Assembly: GCA_946887085.1 (NCBI GenBank)
Contig: CAMPKG010000134.1
Coordinates: forward strand, 1 to 8,648
Length of the DNA stretch: 8,648 nt
Direction: 5' to 3'
From: an uncultured Sphingobacteriales bacterium
GTDB lineage: Bacteria; Bacteroidota; Bacteroidia; Chitinophagales; Chitinophagaceae
In this document: positions 1 to 5,464 of the stretch, piece by piece
Position numbering within the stretch: position 1 is the first letter of the stretch
How the letters are laid out: the number at the start of each line of letters is the position of its first letter
The notes under the pieces: generated by a model
Told to the model about the DNA's origin: nothing
Database searches by the model: none
Seen by the model: the letters and a program-made list of their open reading frames with translations, nothing else
Position numbers and translations under genes: made by a program

Positions 1-325
1 ATTGTTAACAACAGATGTTGAAATTGTTAACTATCAGCTAGCTTAAAAAAAATATTTTCAAAAAAACCTTGTCAACCTTCAGCTCGCGAAGACAACAGCT
101 TCAACAAAAAAACTTCGCAAACCTTGTCAAACCTTGTCAATTCTTGTCAACAAAGAGGGAAAGTTATTATAAATGAGTTAAACCCATCTGTCTGTATCTA
201 TCGCAAACGCATCAAAAATGTATCAACAGTTATGCAATCAGTACAATTACTGCCAGGCTAACAATAACTTAACCCTAACACCCCCTCTCGTGCAAACCAC
301 TCTGCATTTTCGTAACTTAACAAGG
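1..325. promoter_or_regulatory. AT-rich leader with TTGTYAAC-like motif cluster
   Basis: No convincing gene lies in these 325 bases. The stretch is dominated by copies of TTGT(T/C)AA(C): positions 2-9, 24-31, 69-76, 124-131, 134-141 and 144-151. The last three are part of exact 10-bp tandem units (121-150). The two outermost copies form an 8-bp inverted repeat, GTTAACAA at 4-11 and TTGTTAAC at 24-31, with 12 bp between. Further down, TAACTTAAC occurs twice (265-273 and 313-321), the second just before the start codon at 326. I read this as a regulatory leader for the DUF922-type gene, with repeated binding sites for an unknown protein. An open frame at 47-172 has no start codon and looks incidental. 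Confidence 0.45.
121..150 (+). repeat. three tandem 10-bp repeats (acCTTGTCAA)
   Basis: Units at 121-130 and 131-140 are identical (accttgtcaa), and 141-150 differs at the first two bases (ttcttgtcaa). A further exact copy is at 66-75, and 111-120 (aacttcgcaa) matches at 7 of 10 positions. A 10-bp period puts each unit on nearly the same face of the helix, which fits cooperative protein binding. The function is inferred. Confidence 0.8.
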
Positions 326-883
326 ATGATGAAGATACTATTTGCGGTGCTGTGCCTGGCGCCTGCGCTATGCTTTGCGCAGCGCATTGCTATCAATGGA
401 AAGGAAGGATATCGCAAACTTAGCTGGAGCGATTTCAAAGGTGCGCCCGATACCAGCTCAACGCTCCCTGCCATCACTCACTGCGAGATCAACTGGGAGG
501 TGGATATCAGGCGCGCTAAGCAAAACAAAGATGCCTTTCCGCCGCTGAAGGTCTTGGTAAACTTCACCGGGCAATCGTGGGTGAACCCGAAACGCGGGGT
601 TACTCAAACCGCGCTGCGCCACGAGCAGGGACATTTCGACATAGCAGTGCTGTGCGCCGCAGAGTTGCAGCAAAAGTACAACGAAGCAACTTTCACCAGG
701 TTTGACACTGCGGTGCCGGTGATCACCGCCATGTACCTCGAAACACTGGAGAAGTGCGACCGCATGCGCACCAAATACGCGATGGCCACCACCAACGGGA
801 AAAACCTCACTATGCAAACAGAATGGGAAACCAGCCTGGAAGAACAACTCAACCGCTACCTGCAACCACCCGCGGGCAACTAA
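326..883 (+). CDS. secreted DUF922-type putative zinc peptidase, paralogue 1
   Basis: 185-residue exported protein. Residues 1-19 form a signal peptide with a hydrophobic core ending in CFAQ, so it should act in the periplasm or outside the cell. The RIAINGKEGYRKLSWSDFKG start of the mature protein and the HEQGHFDIA motif (HEQGH at 99-103) match the family I know as DUF922, predicted secreted Zn-dependent proteases of Bacteroidota. The two His and the Glu would be zinc ligands and catalytic base. It is clearly paralogous to the protein at 2508-3062, but where that copy has YDRETNH this one has YAMATTN (151-157), losing the Asp, Glu and His. It may therefore be catalytically altered or inactive. 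ATG 326 (or 329) is chosen over the in-frame ATG at 218 because it begins the signal peptide directly and has AAGG just upstream. Peptidase activity is inferred from family knowledge. Confidence 0.8.
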   Translation: MMKILFAVLCLAPALCFAQRIAINGKEGYRKLSWSDFKGAPDTSSTLPAITHCEINWEVDIRRAKQNKDAFPPLKVLVNFTGQSWVNPKRGVTQTALRHEQGHFDIAVLCAAELQQKYNEATFTRFDTAVPVITAMYLETLEKCDRMRTKYAMATTNGKNLTMQTEWETSLEEQLNRYLQPPAGN

Positions 884-936
884 AGCGATATCTCCATCTT
901 TTCCATATCTTAACGCTACCGACAGCGAACCAAGGC

Positions 937-1152
937 ATGTGTGCGGACACTACGAAAACCCCGACGACCGCTGCGTCATAGGTGTAAAGGCGCTGAGGAT
1001 AAATGGCCAGCCGGCAGACCCCGGTGCGGTAATAACAAAATGATCGTACGGAAGTAAAATTGTTCTTTGGTAAGATCGTAAATGTTGTGCCAATCAACGA
1101 TCATGCTCTGCAAATGTCCGGGCTATTGCATTGCGGATATCTGAATTTTTAA
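937..1152 (+). pseudogene. possible frameshifted small gene, unknown function
   Basis: The 365-base gap between 883 and 1249 is not empty-looking. Frame 3 (codon starts divisible by 3) is open from about 900 to the TGA at 1041-1043 and includes GVKALRINGQPADPGAVIT. Another frame is open from 1036 to the TAA at 1150-1152 and includes VKLFFGKIVNVVPIND. Removing one A from the AAAA run at 1037-1040 joins them into a protein-like sequence ending GLLHCGYLNF. Possible starts are GTG at 939, needing only that frameshift, or ATG at 937, preceded by CCAAGG, which needs a second compensating shift in the AAAACCCC run at 955-962. TATCTTAAC at 906-914 could be the promoter. I do not recognise the family. 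It may be a decayed gene, a sequencing indel, or chance. Confidence 0.35.
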
Positions 1153-1173
1153 CAAAAATACAATTCAAAAAGC

Positions 1174-1184
1174 ATTGTTAACTA
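1174..1184 (+). repeat. distant copy of TTGTTAACTA motif
   Basis: ATTGTTAACTA at 1174-1184 is identical over 11 bases to positions 23-33 of the leader and lies about 65 bp upstream of the lysozyme-like gene. It is either a shared binding site for the two plus-strand genes or an AT-rich coincidence. Confidence 0.35.
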
Positions 1185-1248
1185 ACTCATTTTTTTAAGC
1201 TTATGGCGTAGAATTAGTGTTCTTGCGGTGGACCATTGGGGATGTTTT

Positions 1249-1842
1249 ATGAGAAGGGTCAACGCGAGAAGGACAATAGCAACGTTAGGAGTGGTTATAG
1301 CAGGGCTTACAGCATATAAAGCCAATGTTCAGCACAACAAATCTGCAGCCGCCGAAGCTGCATATGTAGCAAAGATGAAAAAGCACCACAAACCTAAGAG
1401 TGATACTGTAGATAGCGAGGACGAAATTGATGAGCAGGATCTCAGCACCGACATGGGCTTTTATAAAGCAATACTTAAGGAACTTGGTGTAAACGAGACC
1501 GCGGAGAAACTTAAGTTTCTCATGGCCTGGCGGCAGGGCGAAGGTGGCGAGGCGGCGAACAATCCCTTCAATACATCAAAGCATATTCCGGGAACCGTGG
1601 ACTCCAAATATAATTCGCATGGCGTACGCAACTACCCCAACCGTAAAACCGGCTTCGACGCAACCATTGCAACGCTGAGGTTGGCGCACTACAAAGAGAT
1701 CATCAACCTGCTGAAAAAGGACTCGGTAACAGCCATGGAGCTGGCAAGCAGCGCGGCACTTAAGAAATGGGGTACGGGCCATATGGTTAAGAAAGTGCTG
1801 GCAGGCGGAAATGTCAATCCTCCTCCTATCGCAACTTCTTAA
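1249..1842 (+). CDS. membrane-anchored lysozyme-like (phage-type) cell-wall hydrolase candidate
   Basis: 197 residues. An N-terminal RR-rich stretch is followed by one hydrophobic segment (about 9-22), suggesting a signal anchor with the rest outside the cytoplasm. A charged linker (about 43-66, Lys/His-rich then Asp/Glu-rich) leads to a domain from about 69 to 180. This domain carries FLMAWRQGEGG (90-100), NNPFNTS (104-110), GVRNYPNRKTGFDATIATL (125-143) and WGTG (174-177). The order AW-x-EGG, NPFNT, GVxNY, G-DAT-ATL matches a lysozyme/transglycosylase-like domain I know from phage and actinobacterial proteins. Glu98 is the candidate catalytic residue. ATG 1249 is preferred over GTG 1228 because GGGGA (1238-1242) sits six bases upstream and the anchor begins at once. 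No phage genes surround it. Peptidoglycan cleavage is inferred from family resemblance. Confidence 0.65.
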   Translation: MRRVNARRTIATLGVVIAGLTAYKANVQHNKSAAAEAAYVAKMKKHHKPKSDTVDSEDEIDEQDLSTDMGFYKAILKELGVNETAEKLKFLMAWRQGEGGEAANNPFNTSKHIPGTVDSKYNSHGVRNYPNRKTGFDATIATLRLAHYKEIINLLKKDSVTAMELASSAALKKWGTGHMVKKVLAGGNVNPPPIATS

Positions 1843-2001
1843 ACGATAGCGTACTTACCAATGGCATGGAATTTATTATGATAATAGCCGGCAACTAATG
1901 TCGCCATACATTAATGCTATTCTCAGCGATATCATCGTGTCTTTATATCGCCGCCTTTAGCTCAACAAATTTTTCTGTAGCGGCACGTTAAAGAGAAGAT
2001 C

Positions 2002-2429
2002 ATGAATAAGAACGGGCCTATTATTATCATAGAAGATGATGCCGATGACCGGGCATTACTCTCTTCCGCATTCAAAGATCTCGGCTACGCTAATGAAATA
2101 GTGTTCTTCAGCGACGGTGAAAAAGCGTTGCATTATTTGCAGGATGCTACTATCTACCCCTTCATCATATTATCGGATATCAACCTGCCCAAACTAAATG
2201 GTTTCGAGCTAAGGAAGGCGGTTCATACAAATGAGGGGCTGGCCAGTAAATGCATACCTTATCTTTTCTTTTCTTTTCAACCGCCGTAGATAAAAAAGCG
2301 GTGTACGATGCATATACATTGTCGGTACAGGGGTTTTTCTTAAAGCCAAATACTTATGAGAAACTCCTCGACACCCTGAAGCGGATAGTGGGGTACTGGC
2401 AGGAATGTTATTCTCCCAACCAGTTTTGA
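2002..2429 (+). pseudogene. single-domain response regulator, frameshifted at a CTTTT repeat
   Basis: The reading frame starts at ATG 2002 with AAGAGAAG upstream and encodes the first two thirds of a CheY-like receiver. IIIIEDDADD (7-16) supplies the acidic pocket, and LSDINLPKLNG (58-67) contains phosphoacceptor Asp59. After CIPYLFF the frame hits TAG at 2287. The rest is in another frame from 2277: STAVDKKAVYDAY, then VQGFFLKP with the conserved receiver Lys, ending at TGA 2427-2429. Taking one of the three CTTTT copies (2263-2277) away restores a continuous 140-residue receiver, the usual length for Bacteroidota stand-alone receivers. As it stands the 95-residue product lacks the conserved Ser/Thr, the Lys and the alpha4-beta5-alpha5 face, so it should not signal normally. 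No kinase gene is adjacent. It could be a pseudogene, a phase-variable gene or a sequencing indel. Confidence 0.85.
2263..2277 (+). repeat. CTTTT x3 pentanucleotide repeat causing the frameshift
   Basis: Three perfect CTTTT copies at 2263-2267, 2268-2272 and 2273-2277, followed by CAA. Two copies would read Tyr-Leu-Phe-Phe-Ser-Thr-Ala-Val in one frame, as expected for a receiver beta4 strand and its Ser/Thr. The third copy adds 5 bp and breaks the frame. Slipped-strand mispairing is the simplest origin. Confidence 0.85.
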
Positions 2430-2507
2430 GGACGCAGGTAACGGGTTGATCGTAGTTTGTCAATTCAGGACTTGCAAACAAAATGCATTAGCCTTATCTT
2501 AAGCACT

Positions 2508-3062
2508 ATGAAAAAACTATTGCTCCTGTTCTGCCTGCTGCCGGCGGTCACATTTGCACAGAAAATAACAATAAATGGTAAGGAAGGCAACCGCCCGCTT
2601 GTGTGGAAGGATTTTGACGGGAAAGTAAATAAGGAGGCTCCGTATTGGGCGGCCACCTATGCGTCGATAGGCTGCGACCTGATAAATTCCGACGGAGTGA
2701 AGAACGGAGAAACACCAAAGTTCCAGGTGACAGTCGGCTTTGGTAAAGAGTCATGGGCCAACCGTAAGAAAGAACTTTCTGACGATTTGCTGAAGCATGA
2801 ACAAGGCCATTTTGATATAGCGCTGATCTGCGGGGCAGAATTACAGAAGAGATTAGATGATACTACATTTACACTAAAGACATGCCGTGCTGTCAGCAGC
2901 CGGATGTACCAGGAGGCATATGCCAAACTCCGGAAAATGCAGTTCGACTACGACCGCGAAACCAACCATAGTAAGAACAGTGAAGAACAAGCAAAATGGA
3001 ATGCCGCTTTAGCTGCTGGTCTTGCGCGGTATGCACAGCTGTCTTTAACCAACGCACAATAG
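2508..3062 (+). CDS. secreted DUF922-type putative zinc peptidase, paralogue 2
   Basis: 184-residue exported protein with a signal peptide at 1-18 ending TFAQ. The mature start KITINGKEGNRPLVWKDFDG and HEQGHFDIA (HEQGH at 97-101) are shared with the protein at 326-883. A distal YDRETNH (148-154) followed by Gln and Trp completes the family pattern, so this copy looks catalytically intact. In DUF922-type proteins HExxH is taken to bind zinc, and the distal Glu/His could complete the site. ATG 2508 is chosen because it opens the signal peptide. The in-frame TTG at 2457 would add 17 non-signal residues. No clear ribosome site is seen, as is common in Bacteroidota. The gene starts 78 bases after the disrupted receiver and ends 7 bases short of the convergent DUF6600 gene, with no hairpin between them. 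The substrate is unknown. Confidence 0.8.
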   Translation: MKKLLLLFCLLPAVTFAQKITINGKEGNRPLVWKDFDGKVNKEAPYWAATYASIGCDLINSDGVKNGETPKFQVTVGFGKESWANRKKELSDDLLKHEQGHFDIALICGAELQKRLDDTTFTLKTCRAVSSRMYQEAYAKLRKMQFDYDRETNHSKNSEEQAKWNAALAAGLARYAQLSLTNAQ

Positions 3063-3069
3063 TTTCTCT

Positions 3070-4224
3070 TTACTTCTTCTTACCCCCGCCGTTGTCTCCC
3101 TTGCCGCCTTGCGGCCCCGATTGATGTTGTGCGCTCCGGCCTTGCTGCGGCTTTTGTTGTTGCCTTGCGGATGCGCCGCTGTTTTTCTGCTGTGCCGGGC
3201 GTGCGCTTTGTTGCTGTCGTTGCTGGTTTTTATTTACGTTTCGCTCCGGTGCTTTACGTGGCGTTGCTTTATGCGGAGATGATGGTTTTCTTTCGGGGCT
3301 TGCGTTCTGCCTTCCGCGGGCTTCCATTTGTTTGTGGCCGTTTTGCTTGTTGCCGGGCAGCGCTTTGTTCTGCTGCGGCCCGCGTGCGTTTGTTTTTTGG
3401 TTGGGCTGTCCATCGCGTGCGTTCACGCTATTGCCGCGTTGCGATTTGCCTGCCCAGTTTTGCATCACCTTCGTGGGTGCGGCGCCCCTGTCTTTCTTCA
3501 CCTTCGGGCGGTACACATGCAGTGCCTCGTTTCCTTTTCCCCTCGATCCCGGTTTGGCAACATCCACTATCTTGTGCACCTTGATATTCTTACCCGTCAG
3601 TTTCGCATACTCATCAGCCCTCGGCCCGAAGATGTAGTTATTACCGCGCTTGCCCTTGTACACATTGGTGATGTAAGTAGTGGCTGGCAGTATGGAGGGA
3701 TTATATTGCGGGCCGGGCCAAAACCTCGATACATTATCGGAATAGAGGCGATTCTGCGGCACAAACACCCACCAGTCTGCGGGCGGGTTATACCCGTTCA
3801 GGCCTTTGCTAAGGGCCAGCCCCGGCAGCAGCGGAGCCCATCCGTAAAAGCCATCGCCCTGCCGCCATGATACCTGTGCAGGTGCCCAGTCGTAACCCGG
3901 TACCCAGGTCCATCCATGCGGATCAGTATATGCCCAGTTGCCATAATGGAAAGGCGCCCATCCCCAGGGATAGTCAGACACCCAGGTATTGCCGAGGTCA
4001 GTGGCCGCCCAGTTGCCATTAGTATAGTAGGGGCGGAAATCATCGTCCACATCCGGAACCCATGCATAACCATAGCTGGGCGTTTCTACCCAATCGCCAT
4101 AGGGCGAAAGCTCATCATAGAATTGCTGGAAACTTACAGGAGTTGGCCGTGCATAATCTATTGAGGGTGTGTTGCATGTACGCAGTATCACCACACCCAA
4201 TATCATCGTCAGTAATGCTTTCAT
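3070..4224 (-). CDS. DUF6600-type secreted protein with basic low-complexity tail
   Basis: 384 residues with two distinct halves. After an N-terminal hydrophobic segment (1-15, then RTCN, not a good lipobox) the first half is extremely rich in Trp, Tyr, Gly and Pro. It has repeating units such as YGDWV, YGYAWVP, GNWAATD, WGWAPFHYGNWAYT, GWTWVPG, WAPAQVSWR and YGWAPL (about 41-135). This Trp-Gly-Tyr pattern is that of DUF6600 proteins, whose function is not known. From about residue 235 the chain becomes Gln/Lys/Asn/Arg/Pro/Gly-rich and strongly basic, ending GGGKKK, and is surely disordered. It may bind a polyanion or the envelope, but this is a guess. Start ATG 4224 is preferred to the GTG one codon earlier. 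A TAATTTTG element at 4264-4257 gives a leader of roughly 26 bases. The gene follows the lipoprotein at 4288-4791 by 63 bases on the same strand. Confidence 0.75.
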   Translation of the reverse strand: MKALLTMILGVVILRTCNTPSIDYARPTPVSFQQFYDELSPYGDWVETPSYGYAWVPDVDDDFRPYYTNGNWAATDLGNTWVSDYPWGWAPFHYGNWAYTDPHGWTWVPGYDWAPAQVSWRQGDGFYGWAPLLPGLALSKGLNGYNPPADWWVFVPQNRLYSDNVSRFWPGPQYNPSILPATTYITNVYKGKRGNNYIFGPRADEYAKLTGKNIKVHKIVDVAKPGSRGKGNEALHVYRPKVKKDRGAAPTKVMQNWAGKSQRGNSVNARDGQPNQKTNARGPQQNKALPGNKQNGHKQMEARGRQNASPERKPSSPHKATPRKAPERNVNKNQQRQQQSARPAQQKNSGASARQQQKPQQGRSAQHQSGPQGGKGDNGGGKKK

Positions 4225-4256
4225 CACACCGGTATTTGAACCGGGTATAGCAGGGA

Positions 4257-4264
4257 CAAAATTA
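4257..4264 (-). promoter_or_regulatory. Bacteroidota -7 element for the DUF6600 gene
   Basis: On the minus strand this reads TAATTTTG, an exact match to the Bacteroidota TAnnTTTG -7 consensus, 32 bases before ATG 4224. No good -33 TTTG is visible at the usual 19-21 bp spacing, so it is only moderately supported. Confidence 0.45.
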
Positions 4265-4287
4265 TGCCAGTAGAGAAGCTTGTATTC

Positions 4288-4791
4288 TTATTTCCTTATG
4301 TAAACAGTAGGCTTGTACTCAGCAAATGTATGTTGCGTGCCATCGAGCGTATAGCTGAGAATACTGTTCTCACACCCGTCTACGTCCCTGGCGCCACGCG
4401 GCTTTTTAACCGTTGCGTGGTGTTCACCTTCATCTTGTATATTGCTGATGCGGCAGGTACGCCCGCTAGCAGGTATGTACAGTTCCATGTCGTGGTGGTA
4501 GGTGAATAGTTGTGCACCCTCGGGCAGCGGACTGCTGTAACCGGGTTCACGCAACACGATGGTATCTCCTTTGGTTTCTATAGGGATATTCCCGACGATC
4601 AGGAATGTACCCGCCGGTTTGCCGAAGTTGGATCCGCGTTCAAACCACCGCAGTTCGAATGTATCCAGTTCTGAGGCCGTATAGCCGATAGTAGCGATGA
4701 AATAATGCTCGTCGGAGCAGGTGATGGTTTCCGTCGTTGTGCAGGCAGCAAGTGCTGTTATCATGGCAGTCAACAGTGTCAACTTTTTCAT
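4288..4791 (-). CDS. lipoprotein of unknown function, four cysteines
   Basis: 167-residue predicted lipoprotein. The signal MKKLTLLTAMITALAAC ends in a good lipobox (LAAC, Cys17 lipidated), so the mature protein is anchored in the outer or inner membrane. Cys25, Cys113 and Cys140 remain in the mature part. The sequence is beta-strand rich (DTFELRWFERG, GTFLIVGNIP, GDTIVLREPG, DMELYIPASG). I do not recognise the family. A compact beta fold near the C-terminus of this lipoprotein class is plausible but unproven. ATG 4791 starts the signal peptide; the in-frame TTG at 4806 is rejected. No clear promoter is seen upstream, and the possible gene remnant at 4794-4898 lies on the opposite strand immediately before it. 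It may be cotranscribed with the DUF6600 gene. Confidence 0.75.
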   Translation of the reverse strand: MKKLTLLTAMITALAACTTTETITCSDEHYFIATIGYTASELDTFELRWFERGSNFGKPAGTFLIVGNIPIETKGDTIVLREPGYSSPLPEGAQLFTYHHDMELYIPASGRTCRISNIQDEGEHHATVKKPRGARDVDGCENSILSYTLDGTQHTFAEYKPTVYIRK

Positions 4792-4793
4792 AA

Positions 4794-4898
4794 GGGAGCA
4801 GTTCAAGTGTCATCAGCTACACCGCCGACGAGGCCCACAGGCTGCAACAGGCCATGATCTGCCTGACCAAGAAAGTGGTAGACAAACGGTTCCCGTAA
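4794..4898 (+). pseudogene. possible 3' remnant of a plus-strand gene
   Basis: A frame open from 4794 to TAA 4896-4898 reads ...SSVISYTADEAHRL, then QQAMICLTKKVVDKRFP. It has a coding-like, amphipathic composition and G/C-ending codons, but no start codon before the internal ATG at 4848, and it is closed upstream by TAA at 4791. It lies in the 144-base gap between two minus-strand lipoprotein genes, and a hairpin with a T-rich tail follows its stop. I do not recognise the protein. It could be the surviving end of a gene removed by rearrangement, or chance. Confidence 0.25.
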
Positions 4899-4934
4899 TA
4901 CATCCGCAGGTTACTGTATTCAGTTTTGTTTCCC
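4897..4934 (+). terminator. weak plus-strand terminator-like hairpin
   Basis: AATACA (4897-4902) and TGTATT (4915-4920) can pair over a 12-base loop, followed by CAGTTTTGTTTCCC (4921-4934). GTAA/TTAC offers a competing pairing. It starts at the stop codon of the open segment 4794-4898 and has its T-run on the plus strand only, although both flanking genes are minus-strand. Confidence 0.3.
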
Positions 4935-4935
4935 G

Positions 4936-5355
4936 CTAGTTCTTTACCAGCACCGTGGTGCAATCGAAAGCACTGCGGCCGGCCGGCGCAAAACTTGCAG
5001 GCTTGTGATGCAGCTTCAGCGTAAGCGTGTCTTCTGAAAAACTACCTGTACCCACGATCTCATCGTAGCCATAGATGAATGTGTCCAGCGCGAAGGTTTC
5101 ATGTTCGCGATCAACGCGGGCGTTCACGGGCAAATAACTGAGGTTGCTTACTTTGATTCCGGTGCCGGTCGTATCGGTTTCAATAACCGGTTCAAAAATA
5201 ATGACGGAGCCGGCACAGCTGTTTTTAATTGGCGTGTATGTTCCTTTTATCGTGAGCCTGTAGTCGGTTACTTCGGTTTGCTTCAGCTGATCATTTTTCT
5301 TGTCGAATACTGACACCATGAAAGCGGTGCACAGGAGCATTGATAGGTATTTCAT
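4936..5355 (-). CDS. secreted protein of unknown function, lipobox cysteine apparently lost
   Basis: 139 residues. The N-terminus MKYLSMLLCTAFMVSVF followed by DKKND looks exactly like a Bacteroidota lipoprotein signal except that Phe17 stands where the lipidated Cys is expected. The codon is TTC, one base from TGC. Without that Cys the protein would stay membrane-anchored or be processed by another peptidase. The mature part has Cys47 and Cys132 and alternating beta strands (YRLTIKGTY, GSVIIFEPVIET, FIYGYDEIVG, DTLTLKLHH). I do not recognise the family. ATG 5355 is chosen because it starts the hydrophobic segment; an upstream in-frame start at 5421 would bury it. It lies 109 bases after the lipoprotein at 5465-6073 on the same strand. 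Confidence 0.65.
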   Translation of the reverse strand: MKYLSMLLCTAFMVSVFDKKNDQLKQTEVTDYRLTIKGTYTPIKNSCAGSVIIFEPVIETDTTGTGIKVSNLSYLPVNARVDREHETFALDTFIYGYDEIVGTGSFSEDTLTLKLHHKPASFAPAGRSAFDCTTVLVKN

Positions 5356-5464
5356 AAAAGGGGAGGGTTTTAAGGTTAAGCATAGAGTTTTAGGATCGGT
5401 GTTATACCATAACTGCCGCACAGACTATGCCGCTTTTTCACCTTTTCGTCATCGCTATGTCATA

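Noticed and set aside
1..150. CRISPR array or plasmid replication origin
   Set aside because: The repeated units are only 10 bp with no unique spacers, and no Rep or Cas gene is present in the window.
218..325. Earlier ATG start for the first DUF922-type gene
   Set aside because: It would add 36 residues with no signal character in front of a clean signal peptide that starts at 326.
849..1097. Minus-strand 82-residue open frame in the 884-1248 gap
   Set aside because: It overlaps the end of the DUF922 gene, its sequence has no recognisable motif, and the plus-strand joined frame is more protein-like.
1228..1248. GTG start for the lysozyme-like gene
   Set aside because: A GGGGA ribosome site is positioned for ATG 1249, and the hydrophobic anchor directly follows that start.
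3129..3584. Long plus-strand open frames over the DUF6600 tail
   Set aside because: They are antisense shadows of the Gln/Lys/Arg-rich low-complexity tail; the Phe/Val/Cys-rich product has no family pattern, while the minus-strand frame encodes a recognisable protein.
4229..4244. tRNA T-arm-like sequence (minus strand GGTTCAAATACC)
   Set aside because: The CCGGT/ACCGG stem and TTCAAAT-like loop resemble a T-arm, but no D-arm, anticodon arm or acceptor stem can be built around it and no second att-like copy is seen.
4792..4806. TTG start for the lipoprotein at 4288-4791
   Set aside because: The ATG at 4791 begins a complete lipoprotein signal, and the upstream extension adds only five residues with no ribosome site.
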